A stretch of DNA of 64,000 nucleotides from Streptomyces aurantiacus. Lineage in GTDB: Bacteria; Actinomycetota; Actinomycetes; Streptomycetales; Streptomycetaceae. The notes under the pieces were generated by a model that worked only from the letters and a program-made list of their open reading frames with translations, made no database searches and had not been told where the DNA came from. The stretch lies in assembly GCF_027107535.1 (NCBI RefSeq), contig NZ_CP114283.1, positions 4,464,001-4,528,000 of the forward strand, written 5' to 3'. Each line of letters begins with the position of its first letter. Position 1 is the stretch's first letter. The position numbers and the translations under genes were made by a program. Of this stretch, positions 1-8,218 are shown one piece after another.

Positions 1-614
1 CGGTCGGCCTCGGTCTCGCCGGGCCGCAGCGACATGGGAGCGGCGGAGGCGCCGGGACTGACCGCGTTGATGCGGATGCCCTGGTGGATGTGGTCGAGAG
101 CGGCGGCACGGGTCAGCGCAGAGACCGCTGCCTTGGAGGTGATGTAGGCGGCAACGTTCGGGATCCGCAGGTGTGCGCCCAGGTTGGAGGAGATATTGAC
201 GATGGCGCCGCCACCGTTGTCCTTCATGTGGGCGATCTCGTGCTTCATGGCCAGCCAGACGCCGGTGACATTGGTCCGCAGCACCGCGTCCCAGTCCTCC
301 TCGCTCACCTCTCCGACGGCTACGGTGCCGCGGAGTATCCCGGCGTTGTTGACCGCGATGTCCAGTCCGCCGAAGCGGGTAACGCTCTCGTGTACCAGGT
401 TCTGGAGCTGGCCGGAGTCGGTGACATCGGCGGTGACGGTGGTGGCCGTGCCGCCTGCGGCCTCGATGAGGCCGACCGTCTCGTTCAGTGTGGCCGCGGT
501 GCGCCCGGCGGCGACCACGGATGCGTCCTCGGCTGCGAATGCGAGCGCGATTGCGCGGCCGAGGCCGGAGCCTGCGCCGGTGACGAGGACGGTCTTGCCG
601 GTGAAGCGGTTCAT
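1..614 (-). CDS. SDR-family oxidoreductase (C-terminus beyond window)
   Basis: NAD(P)-dependent short-chain dehydrogenase/reductase, read leftward; its C-terminus lies off the left edge. The N-terminus shows the Rossmann TGxxxGLG motif (residues about 11-18), an NNAG motif near residue 87, a serine-rich strand (NISS), and the YxxxK catalytic pair (YITSK) near residue 158. ATG at 614 has a GGGAG-type site just upstream. It is 25 bp from the stop of the MFS gene, so the two probably share a transcript that starts at the TetR gene. Substrate is unknown; the family covers 3-oxoacyl-ACP reductases and many alcohol dehydrogenases. Confidence 0.9.
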   Translation of the reverse strand, partial: MNRFTGKTVLVTGAGSGLGRAIALAFAAEDASVVAAGRTAATLNETVGLIEAAGGTATTVTADVTDSGQLQNLVHESVTRFGGLDIAVNNAGILRGTVAVGEVSEEDWDAVLRTNVTGVWLAMKHEIAHMKDNGGGAIVNISSNLGAHLRIPNVAAYITSKAAVSALTRAAALDHIHQGIRINAVSPGASAAPMSLRPGETEAD

Positions 615-639
615 TTCGGTGGCTCCCTTGAGTGGTGGA

Positions 640-1986
640 CTATTTGGTGCGGTGGTTCAGGAGGGCGACGGCGGCGAGAGCGGCCCCTGTTGCGGCCAGG
701 GACGAGGTATCGCTGCCGAGCGTGAGCAGGATCGCGAACAGGACGGTCGGGCCGAATTCCATCGCGGTGTTCAGCACGCCGCCCGCGAGCCCGGTCTGCT
801 GTTGCGGCACGCGTTCGGTGGCGAGCACGGCGGCTCCCGCGAAGGAGGCCGCCGTGCCGGCCGGCAGCAGCACCAGGCCCGGCAGCAGTCCATACCCGTA
901 TGAGATGTGTGCGTCGATCCCGGTGAGCGCGAGGAGGGCGAGCCCGGCCGCGCCGGTGCCGAGCCCGGCGGCTGTGACGGTTCGGGCCCCGTACCGGCCG
1001 ATGAGCGGTCCTGCCGCGCGGCCCGCGGCGATCAGTGCAACAGCGAACGGTACGAACGCCGCCGAGGTCTGCAGCTGTGACCAGTCGCGCGCCTGCTGGA
1101 GGTGGAGGGAGAGAACCACGAAAGTCATCGCGGTTCCGCAAGCGCTCAGTGCGATGGCCGCGAGAGCGAGGCCCCGCCGCCGGTCGAGCAGGAAGCGGGG
1201 CGGCAGCAGCGGGTCGACGGCGCGGCGCTCGGCGTACCAGAACGCGGCCAGCAGCGCGGTTCCGCAGAGCAGCGGCACGAGCACGCCGACCGACGACCAG
1301 GGGCGGGTATCGGTGACGACGAGCCCGTAACTGGCGAGGGTGACCCCGGCGGTGGCGAGCAGAGCACCCGGCAGGTCGAGAGTCCTGCCCCGGCTCGGCA
1401 TGGTGTCCGGCAGCAGCCGGGGCGTGAGGGCGAGGGCTGCGAGGGCCACCACGAGTGGCACGGCGAAGGTCCAACGCCAAGACAGCAGCGCTGAGATGAC
1501 GCCGGAGAGCAGATTGCCCGCGGTCGCGCCGAGTATCGAGAGCCCGCCCCAGGTGGCCATCGCCCTGCCGTATGCGGTGGGGGAGGGGAAGGCGGCGCGC
1601 AGCACGGCCATGGCGGCGGGTGCGATCAGAGCCGCCCCCGCGCCCTGCGCGAAGCGCGCTGCGAGCAGTGTCCCGATGCCGGTGGTGAGCGGAGCGGCGG
1701 CCGAGGCGGCGGCGAAGAGGACGAGGCCTGCGGTGAGTGCGCGCCGCCCGCCGTAGCGGTCCGCGAGGCGACCGCCAAAGAGCAGCAGTCCGGTGAAGGT
1801 CAGTCCGTAGGCAGCGCTGAGCAGGATCAAGTCGGCGCGCTGCAGGTCGAATTCGCGCCCGATGAGGGGCAGCGGTATGGCGAGCGCGGCGAGTGTGAAG
1901 ATCAGCGTGGCCTGGACGCTACCGAGGAGGACGAAGGCGCGTCGCTGCTGCATAGTGGCGACGCGGGCAGCGCCAGTGGCGGTCAT
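640..1986 (-). CDS. MFS transporter, DHA2-like drug exporter
   Basis: Integral membrane protein of about 448 residues with 12-14 predicted hydrophobic segments. The MFS loop 2-3 signature (GGRLADRYGGRR) follows the second segment, typical of proton-driven multidrug efflux pumps. The chosen start, ATG at 1986, has a strong AGGGGGA site at the right spacing. An in-frame start at 2019 would add 11 residues across an operator-like palindrome and has no such site. It lies downstream of a TetR gene on the same strand, so drug- or metabolite-inducible efflux is likely. Substrate cannot be read from sequence. Confidence 0.88.
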   Translation of the reverse strand: MTATGAARVATMQQRRAFVLLGSVQATLIFTLAALAIPLPLIGREFDLQRADLILLSAAYGLTFTGLLLFGGRLADRYGGRRALTAGLVLFAAASAAAPLTTGIGTLLAARFAQGAGAALIAPAAMAVLRAAFPSPTAYGRAMATWGGLSILGATAGNLLSGVISALLSWRWTFAVPLVVALAALALTPRLLPDTMPSRGRTLDLPGALLATAGVTLASYGLVVTDTRPWSSVGVLVPLLCGTALLAAFWYAERRAVDPLLPPRFLLDRRRGLALAAIALSACGTAMTFVVLSLHLQQARDWSQLQTSAAFVPFAVALIAAGRAAGPLIGRYGARTVTAAGLGTGAAGLALLALTGIDAHISYGYGLLPGLVLLPAGTAASFAGAAVLATERVPQQQTGLAGGVLNTAMEFGPTVLFAILLTLGSDTSSLAATGAALAAVALLNHRTK

Positions 1987-1997
1987 GCCTTCCCCCT

Positions 1998-2018
1998 GAT
2001 ATTTGACCGATCGGTTCA
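1998..2018. promoter_or_regulatory. TetR-type operator upstream of the MFS exporter gene
   Basis: Contains the palindrome ACCGATCGGT inside GATATTTGACCGATCGGTTC. The first 13 bases are repeated on the other strand upstream of the TetR gene (about 2670-2692). That makes this a probable binding site for the TetR protein encoded next door, lying between tetR and the exporter ribosome binding site. Confidence 0.6.
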
Positions 2019-2066
2019 TTATTTGGGCATGCGGAAGCGAGCCCGGTGGTTCCCGGTGGGTGTGAG

Positions 2067-2663
2067 TCAGTCCAGCAGGGCTAGGGCCTGTTCGGCCGCG
2101 TCCCGCACCCGGGCGGGATCGTTCGACGCCTTGCCGACGATCCGTACACCCTGCAGCAGGACGAGCAGCATGCGGGCCAGTGCGCGCGGATCGCGGCCCT
2201 CGGGCAGCTCGCCCTGAGCCTGGGCCCGTACGAGCGCGGAGTGCAGCAGGGTCTCGACGTGCTCCCAGCTGATCTCGACCCGACGGGCCGCCGCAGGGTC
2301 GTGCGGGGCCAGTTCGGCCGCGGTATTGGTGACGAAGCAGCCGTTCAGCCGGGCTTCCGGGGAGGCGGCCTCTGTGGCGAAGCGGCGCACCACCGCCCGC
2401 ACCGCAGGCAGTGCGGGGCCCGGCTGGGACAACTCGGCGAGGAGAGCCGGGTCGCGCGTCTCGGCGTACCGGTCCATGGCCTTCAGATACAGCTCGTGCT
2501 TGCTGCCGAAGGTCGCGTATATGCTCGCGCGGCCGATGCCGAGGTGCTCGACGAGGTCCGTCATTGACGTAGCTTCGTAGCCGCGCCGCCAGAACAGCTC
2601 AAGGGCCGACTGCAGCGCGGCGTCCGGATCGAATTCCTTGGTCCTGGCCACGTCGAAGACCAT
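2067..2663 (-). CDS. TetR-family transcriptional regulator
   Basis: Regulator of 194-198 residues. An N-terminal helix-turn-helix (residues about 15-60) shows the TetR pattern of a GY-ATS-DL segment followed by GRASIYATFGSKHELY. The C-terminal half is a helical ligand domain. The start is uncertain: ATG at 2663 gives MVFDVARTKEF, while GTG at 2651 gives the more typical family N-terminus VARTKEF. The gene sits upstream of an MFS exporter and an SDR on the same strand and is flanked by two matching operator-like sites, so autoregulated repression of an export/detoxification operon is likely. Confidence 0.92.
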   Translation of the reverse strand: MVFDVARTKEFDPDAALQSALELFWRRGYEATSMTDLVEHLGIGRASIYATFGSKHELYLKAMDRYAETRDPALLAELSQPGPALPAVRAVVRRFATEAASPEARLNGCFVTNTAAELAPHDPAAARRVEISWEHVETLLHSALVRAQAQGELPEGRDPRALARMLLVLLQGVRIVGKASNDPARVRDAAEQALALLD

Positions 2664-2669
2664 AGGCGT

Positions 2670-2692
2670 ATCTAGAACGGTCGGTCAAATAT
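2670..2692. promoter_or_regulatory. Second TetR-type operator, at the tetR promoter
   Basis: On the minus strand this reads GATATTTGACCGACCGTTC. It shares GATATTTGACCGA with the site before the exporter and lies directly upstream of the tetR start, as expected for autoregulation. Confidence 0.5.
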
Positions 2693-3010
2693 CTGACACC
2701 GTGGCCGGGTCGTGAGGGCTCCCAATTTCCCACGCGCTTCCAGGACCCGGTACACCGTCGCGCGAGATACGGAGAATAGTTCGGCGAGGTCGGCGTTGGT
2801 GTGCTCGCCGGTGGCATGCTGCTTGATGAGGTGGGCCTGCCGACGGGCGGAGAGTTTTGGCGGCTTGCCGTGGAGCTTGCCCTTGGAACGGCCGACGGCC
2901 ATGTCCTCGCGAGTTTTCATCCGCAACAGATCGACTTCGAACAGCGCAGGTGGCCAGGATGTTGAAGAACATCTTGCCACCGGGATGGCGACCAGGGGTG
3001 CGCAGCGGAG
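2690..3010 (-). pseudogene. Serine recombinase (resolvase/invertase) remnant, frameshifted
   Basis: C-terminal part of a Tn3-type resolvase. One frame gives a GGKMFFNILAT segment; after a frameshift near 2950 another frame continues with FEVDLLRMKTREDMA, KLHGKPPKL and the HTH_7 DNA-binding segment (NADLAELFSVSRATVYRVL). The N-terminal catalytic serine domain is missing, so it cannot recombine DNA. It is a relic of a mobile element and supports past insertion at this point. Confidence 0.75.
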
Positions 3011-3054
3011 GGTCAGGCTTCGGCCCCGCGAGCGCATGAGGTAGGAAGACATCC

Positions 3055-3702
3055 GTGACCGAGCCGCCCCAGACCGCCACCCAGCACGCGTTTATCGCCC
3101 TCGCGCCGCCCGACCATGCGAAGAAGGAGCTGGCGCACGCGCTGAGCCCGGCCTACGCCGCCTATCCCGAGCTGCGCTGGAACCGCATCGAGGACTGGCA
3201 CATCACCCTGGCGTTCCTGGGCGAGCTGCCTGTGCAGGCCGTCCACCGGCTTCGTTCGCCCCTCGCAGACCTGGCGGCTGCCCGCCCCTCTCTCGAACTG
3301 GTACTCCTCGGTGGCGGACACTTCGACGAGCGAGTGCTGTGGAGTGGCATCGAGGGCGATCTCGACGAACTGCACGAGCTGGGCGAAGCAGTGCGGGCGC
3401 GGATCAGGGACTGCGACATCGCCTTCGTCGAACGTCCGCTGCGTCCTCACCTCACGCTGGCCCGCGCTCGCCGCTACGACAACGCGTCCGTACCGGCGGC
3501 GGCCGCCTGCCTCGACGGCTTCACCGGACGCCCTTGGCAGACCGAACGTCTCCACCTGGTCGGCAGCACGGTAAGCGGCCACCCAGGCCCGCGGCGCTAT
3601 CAGGACATCGACGCATGGACCCTGGCCACTGGGCCATGGCATCCCGACCCGAAACCGTCACAACTCACGTCAGGAGATCCGAGAAACAGCGCCTGGTTCT
3701 AG
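3055..3702 (+). CDS. thpR: RNA 2',3'-cyclic phosphodiesterase (ThpR/LigT)
   Basis: 2H-phosphoesterase of 215 residues expected to open 2',3'-cyclic RNA ends. Both catalytic HxTL motifs are present: HITL near residue 40 (IEDWHITLAFLGE) and HLTL near residue 136 (LRPHLTLARAR). Length is a little above the usual 180-200 because of a C-terminal extension. The start is GTG at 3055, with AGGAAG about nine bases upstream. It stands alone between a recombinase relic and a truncated MerR gene. Confidence 0.9.
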   Translation: MTEPPQTATQHAFIALAPPDHAKKELAHALSPAYAAYPELRWNRIEDWHITLAFLGELPVQAVHRLRSPLADLAAARPSLELVLLGGGHFDERVLWSGIEGDLDELHELGEAVRARIRDCDIAFVERPLRPHLTLARARRYDNASVPAAAACLDGFTGRPWQTERLHLVGSTVSGHPGPRRYQDIDAWTLATGPWHPDPKPSQLTSGDPRNSAWF

Positions 3703-3853
3703 GGTCTACGCGGCGAGGGCGTGCCTGGTGCCAGGGATGCCTTCCCTGCGCTGGCTCGGGGCGACCCGCGCATAGCTGATGTAACGGGGTCAATGCCGCG
3801 CCCTTGCCGGTCACGCTTGCGTCTCCTGCCGGTGGAGGGTTGAGGATCTCCGC

Positions 3854-4165
3854 ATGGATGAGGAGAACCCCGACCTGCTCACCATTGGCCAGCTCGCGCG
3901 CCGCACCAACCTTGCAGTGCGTACTTTGCGCTTCTGGTCGGACGAGGGGGCAGTGCCGCCTGTGGCCCGTTCCGCGGGCGGTTACCGGCTGTACGAGGCC
4001 GAGGCCGTGGCCCGGGTCGACCTGGTGCGGACCCTGCGGGAGCTGGGGTTCGGTCTCGATGACGTGGTCCGCGTCGTGAGTGGCCGCACCACGGTCGCCG
4101 AGGTTGCTGACGCGCATGTGGCCGCGCTTGATGCGCAAATTCGTTCACTCAAGGTGAGCCGGGTA
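3854..4165 (+). pseudogene. MerR-family regulator, 3' end lost
   Basis: The first ~100 residues are a good MerR DNA-binding domain: LLTIGQLARRTNLAVRTLRFW (helix-turn-helix), then GGYRLYEAEAVARVDLVRTLRELG and the start of the dimerisation helix (residues 70-98). After IRSLK the reading frame runs into unrelated sequence that resembles, in another frame, the end of a transposase, and stops at 4276. The effector domain is gone. The shortened 140-residue product might still bind DNA but is probably non-functional as a ligand-responsive regulator. Confidence 0.7.
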
Positions 4166-4302
4166 CGCAGGGCCCAGCAGAACTCCGACGGCACCTCAAG
4201 AACTGGCGGATCCTCACCAAACTTCGAACCGATCCCGCCCGCGCCACCCAACTTCTGCGTGTTCTGCTCGTACTGACCAACCTTGAAGTCGACCGCTGAC
4301 GA
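4166..4302 (+). mobile_element. 3' remnant of an IS transposase gene
   Basis: One frame reads HLKNWRILTKLR, DPARATQLLRVLLVL and TNLEVDR before a TGA. This has the look of the C-terminus of an IS5/IS4-group transposase as found in Streptomyces. The rest of the element is absent, and the join falls exactly where MerR homology ends, so insertion followed by deletion is likely. Confidence 0.5.
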
Positions 4303-4383
4303 ATGATCCTCTCCGCGGACTCCCGCCCACGACCAGCACGTGTACCCCGAGGACCGATCACACCAGGTCTTTGACCTGCGACT

Positions 4384-5919
4384 TCAAGTTGGTGGCAACT
4401 CAGTCCGTGGCTTCCGGGTCGAGACAGTGCCAGGATCGGCCTTCGGAGACGGGTCGAGGTCCCGGACATAGACGCTGACACGCGCCCCGTTGACATGGGT
4501 TGTTCCGTACGCACGGAAGTGGCGCCGCAGGGTGCTTGTTTTCGCTTCCTCCTGCGAGTTGGTCGACGACTGCACACCCACCGCGCGGACCACGACGATC
4601 CGGTCGAACTCCAGCATGCGTGCCGCTATTTCCTGGGCGGGAAGCTCGACACCTGCCAGCGTGTTCGACGAAACGGGATCCTGCGCCAGGGCCAGATCCG
4701 TCAGGAAACGGGTGTCCCCGGGGTTGGCCGCAGTCAAGATCCGGTGCTGGCCGGCGAGATAGAGCAGCCCGTCGCCGGGACGGCCTTCCTTGCGTACGGC
4801 GGCACCGATGGCGGTGACGTCATTGCTCCGGCTCTGAGGCGTCCTCAGCGAAAAACTCGGCTGGACGAGCGCGGCCAGTACGGCAACCGCCGCGATCCAC
4901 GCGTAGCGGGAAGACCGCTGCCGCCGGAGGAAGTGATCCATCCAGGCGCCCAGCAGCAAGGCGATTCCGATATTGCTGAAAAGCACATACCGGTCGACGA
5001 AAAGGGGCTTGACCAGTGAGGCGATCAGCAGCAAAAGGCCCGGAAGCACAAGAATCGGCACAGCCAGCACGGAAAGCCGAACGGGCCCCCTCACCCCCAG
5101 GGGCGCCAGGGCACACACCACGCCCATGACCGCCACGACCAGGAAATATCCAGGCCGCACCGGTCCGCCGATCCAGGACACCTGCTCCGACTGCCCCGCA
5201 CTGTAGATCGCCAGCGGCAACAGCCCGGCCACAACGCCCGCGGCAGCCACACCCCACGCCCTCAGCACCGGTCGTGAAACACGGGAGACAACCAGTGTGA
5301 CGCCGTGTGCAACCAGGACGAGGACAGCGAACTCATGGAGCAGACAGGCCAGCAGCATCGTGGAGCCATAGACCGCCCACCGCCACCGGGCGCGATGCGG
5401 GACGCTGACCACGAGCGCATAGGTGGCCCAGGTGACCAGGGCACAGACCATGGCATACGAGCGGCCTTCCTGCGCGAACTTCTGTACCTGGGGAAGGAGC
5501 GGAAACACCAGCCCGGCCAGCAGCCCGGCACGGGGTCCCGCCAGGCGCAGCGCCAGAAGCCCGACTCCGCTCGCCGCCGCGGACATCGCCAGCACAGAAG
5601 GCAGCCGCAACGTCAGCAGCCCTGTGCCGAAGAGACCGAAGATCTCGTGCATCACGGCGTAGTAGAGGGCATGGACCAGATCAATGTGCTGGGCGGTGAG
5701 CCATATCTGCGAAAGATCGCGGTGCGCGAGCTGATAGGTGACGGACTCGTCCCCCCACATGGTGCCCTGCCTGCGGATACCCCAGAGCCCCAGAGCGATG
5801 GTCAGCGCCAAGGGCGCGATGACGACAACGGCCTGGGCCGGGCCCGGTGATCGTCGACGGGCGGGTACGGGAGGGGAAACCGTCCTGGCGACGGCGGGGA
5901 CACGTTCATCAACGGACAT
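4384..5919 (-). CDS. Membrane glycosyltransferase, GT39/ArnT-like
   Basis: Polytopic membrane protein of 511 residues with about ten hydrophobic helices. The first extracytoplasmic loop carries an acidic motif (MWGDES, residues about 52-57), the place where polyprenyl-phosphate-dependent GT-C transferases keep their catalytic Asp/Glu. It probably moves a sugar from a polyprenyl-phosphate donor to an extracytoplasmic acceptor. A C-terminal soluble region of about 120 residues follows. It stands alone on the minus strand, upstream of an IS110 element; acceptor unknown. Confidence 0.75.
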   Translation of the reverse strand: MSVDERVPAVARTVSPPVPARRRSPGPAQAVVVIAPLALTIALGLWGIRRQGTMWGDESVTYQLAHRDLSQIWLTAQHIDLVHALYYAVMHEIFGLFGTGLLTLRLPSVLAMSAAASGVGLLALRLAGPRAGLLAGLVFPLLPQVQKFAQEGRSYAMVCALVTWATYALVVSVPHRARWRWAVYGSTMLLACLLHEFAVLVLVAHGVTLVVSRVSRPVLRAWGVAAAGVVAGLLPLAIYSAGQSEQVSWIGGPVRPGYFLVVAVMGVVCALAPLGVRGPVRLSVLAVPILVLPGLLLLIASLVKPLFVDRYVLFSNIGIALLLGAWMDHFLRRQRSSRYAWIAAVAVLAALVQPSFSLRTPQSRSNDVTAIGAAVRKEGRPGDGLLYLAGQHRILTAANPGDTRFLTDLALAQDPVSSNTLAGVELPAQEIAARMLEFDRIVVVRAVGVQSSTNSQEEAKTSTLRRHFRAYGTTHVNGARVSVYVRDLDPSPKADPGTVSTRKPRTELPPT

Positions 5920-6068
5920 CGGCGACAGGGCCTAATCAGTTCGGGGAGTCGGCCGTGCGGCAGACTCCGGGTGGTAGCCGACGGTGGGTGAGCACTCATT
6001 GGGCTTGGACTTTCGAGTCCTGCTGAAAGACCGTGCCCCTGCCGTTCGGCCCGGAGAGTTGATCGCTA

Positions 6069-6078
6069 CTGGGATGTC
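6069..6078. repeat. Left copy of a 10-bp direct repeat at the IS110 element
   Basis: CTGGGATGTC occurs here and again at 7413-7422, bracketing the transposase gene. Similar bases precede both copies (GTTGA...CTAC). This may be the insertion core or element boundary. Confidence 0.4.
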
Positions 6079-6177
6079 GTGCCTGCCGCACCTCGGCGTG
6101 AGCACTGCTTGATTAGGTCGCTGATAGTTCTCCGGCAGGCTGCTGCAGTTGATCGGTACCGGAGTGCGGGAGGACCA

Positions 6178-7401
6178 TTGCGACTGTTCGTCGGGGATGA
6201 CTGGGCCGAAGACCACCACGACATCGAGCTGATGGACTCGGCCGGGCGGCGGCTGGCTAAGGCGCGGTTGCCCGAAGGGGTGGCCGGGATGAGCCGGCTG
6301 CACGCGTTGGTGGGTGAAGCGGTGGGAGAGGGCGCCGATACGGCCGAGGTCGTTGTGGGGATCGAAACCGACCGTGGTCCGTGGGTACGTGCCCTGGTCA
6401 CGGCCGGGTATACGGTGCTGGCCGTCAACCCGCTGCAGGCCGCCCGGTTCCGTGACCGGCTTGCGGTGTCGGGGGCCAAGAGCGATCCGGGCGATGCGCA
6501 TGTGCTGGCCGACATGGTCCGTACCCACAGCCACGAGCTGCGGCCCGTTGCCGGGGACAGCGCCCAGGCCGAAGCGGTCAAGGTGGTCACCCGCACCCAC
6601 AAGACGCTGATCTGGGAGCGCACCCGGCACACTCAACGACTGCGGCACGCATTGCGCGACTACTTCCCCGCAGCACTGGCCGCCTTCGAGGACCTGGACG
6701 CCGCCGACACCCTGGAACTGCTCGGCAAGGCGCCTACTCCCGCCCAGGCTGCGAAGCTCACGGCGGGGCAGATCAGTGCCGCACTCAAGCGCGCCCACCG
6801 AAAGAACGTGACCGCCAAGGCGAAGGCCATCCAGGGGGCGCTGCGTGAGCAACACCTCGGCCAGCCCGAGGAAGTAGCCGCCGCCTACGCCGCGTCCATC
6901 ACCGCGCTCATAGCGGTCCTGGCCACGCTGAATACCCAAATCAAGACCCTGCAAGGGCAGGTCGAGGCGCATTTTGGCCGGCACCCGGCCGCTGAGATCC
7001 TCCTGTCCCAGCCCGGAATGGGAGTCGTCCTCGGTGCCCGGGTGCTCGCAGAATTCGGCGACGACCCCGACCGCTACGCCAGCGCCAAGGCCCGCAAGAA
7101 CTACGCCGGCACCTCCCCGATCACCCGCGCCTCCGGCAAGAAGAAGGTCGCCCTGGCGCGCTACGTCCACAACGACCGGCTCATCGATGCCCTGCTCACT
7201 CAGGCATTCGGCACCTTGCGCTACTCGCCCAACGCCTACGCCTACTACCAGCGACAACGCGCCCGCGGCGCCGGCCACAACGCCGCCTTGCGCCAAGTCG
7301 CCAACCGCCTCGTCGGCATCCTCCACGGGTGCCTCAAAACCGGCACCCTCTACGACGAGGCAACCGCCTGGTCGCATCACGCGGAACTGGCTACGAGTTG
7401 A
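6178..7401 (+). CDS. IS110-family transposase
   Basis: Transposase of 407 residues. The N-terminal RuvC-like DEDD domain starts LFVGDDWAEDHHD and continues with GIETDRG and KSDPGDAHVLADM. The C-terminal Transposase_20 domain includes LLSQPGMGVVLGARVLAEFGD and ARYVHNDRLIDA. TTG at 6178 is chosen because GGGAGG lies just upstream and the homology begins there; the upstream GTG at 6079 adds 33 residues without family character. The frame is uninterrupted, so the element may be active. It lies between a glycosyltransferase gene and a two-component pair. Confidence 0.85.
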   Translation: MRLFVGDDWAEDHHDIELMDSAGRRLAKARLPEGVAGMSRLHALVGEAVGEGADTAEVVVGIETDRGPWVRALVTAGYTVLAVNPLQAARFRDRLAVSGAKSDPGDAHVLADMVRTHSHELRPVAGDSAQAEAVKVVTRTHKTLIWERTRHTQRLRHALRDYFPAALAAFEDLDAADTLELLGKAPTPAQAAKLTAGQISAALKRAHRKNVTAKAKAIQGALREQHLGQPEEVAAAYAASITALIAVLATLNTQIKTLQGQVEAHFGRHPAAEILLSQPGMGVVLGARVLAEFGDDPDRYASAKARKNYAGTSPITRASGKKKVALARYVHNDRLIDALLTQAFGTLRYSPNAYAYYQRQRARGAGHNAALRQVANRLVGILHGCLKTGTLYDEATAWSHHAELATS

Positions 7402-7412
7402 CATCTACGCTC

Positions 7413-7422
7413 CTGGGATGTC
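7413..7422. repeat. Right copy of the 10-bp direct repeat at the IS110 element
   Basis: CTGGGATGTC, identical to 6069-6078, 12 bp after the transposase stop codon. The pair encloses about 1.35 kb, a plausible size for an IS110-group element. Confidence 0.4.
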
Positions 7423-7537
7423 TTTCAGCAGTGGCGAAGAAACGCCGCCAGCGTGCCCGGACCTTGTTGACCGGATGCTGATCCAACCTGACCGGCCGAT
7501 CAGGAAGGCGGCCCGGTGCTGTGCGAAGCTGCACCGC

Positions 7538-8218
7538 ATGCGCATCCTGGTGGTCGAAGACGAGGTGGACCTTGCCCACACCCTGCATACCGGTCTGACC
7601 GCCGAGGGCTACAGCGTCGACCTCGCCCATGACGGCCGGCAGGGACTGTGGATGGCCCGGACCGGCGAATACGCCCTTGTCGTACTGGACTTGATGCTGC
7701 CCGGACTCAACGGCTACAAGGTCTGCGCCCAGCTGCGCCGGGAGGGCAACGCGACCCCCATCCTGGTCCTCACCGCCAAGGACGGGGAGTGGGACCAGGC
7801 AGAGGCACTGGACACGGGGGCCGACGACTACCTGGCCAAACCCTTCTCCTACATGGTGCTCGTCGCACGGCTGCGGGCCCTGGTCAGACGAGCCGCCACG
7901 GTCGCACCGCCCGTCCTTGCCGTGGGCGACCTCTCGTTGGATGTCGCCGGCCGGGTCTGCCGCCGGGCCGGGGCCCGGGTGGAACTCACGCCCAGGGAGT
8001 TCGCGGTGCTGGAGCTGCTGGCCCGCCGGGCGGGCCAGGCGGTCTCCAAAGCGGATCTGCTCTATCACGCGTGGCCCGACGAGGCACTGGATCCCAACCT
8101 GGTGGAGGCGCGCGTCAGCGCACTGCGCAAGAAGGTGGACTCCGCGTTCGGCCGACTGTCCCTGCAGACCGTACGGGGCACCGGCTACCGTCTGGTGGAC
8201 GACCGTGAACGCGACTGA
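7538..8218 (+). CDS. OmpR-family response regulator
   Basis: Two-domain regulator of 226 residues. The receiver domain (1-115) has the acidic pair E7/D8, the phosphoacceptor D51 (VVLDLMLPG), the LTAKD threonine and the LAKPF lysine. The winged-helix output domain follows (about 125-222: LTPREFAVLELL, RVSALRKKVD, VRGTGYRL). ATG at 7538 begins the family N-terminus MRILVVEDE. Its 3' end overlaps the kinase gene by 14 bp, so the pair is translationally coupled and forms one signalling system. Signal unknown. Confidence 0.95.
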   Translation: MRILVVEDEVDLAHTLHTGLTAEGYSVDLAHDGRQGLWMARTGEYALVVLDLMLPGLNGYKVCAQLRREGNATPILVLTAKDGEWDQAEALDTGADDYLAKPFSYMVLVARLRALVRRAATVAPPVLAVGDLSLDVAGRVCRRAGARVELTPREFAVLELLARRAGQAVSKADLLYHAWPDEALDPNLVEARVSALRKKVDSAFGRLSLQTVRGTGYRLVDDRERD

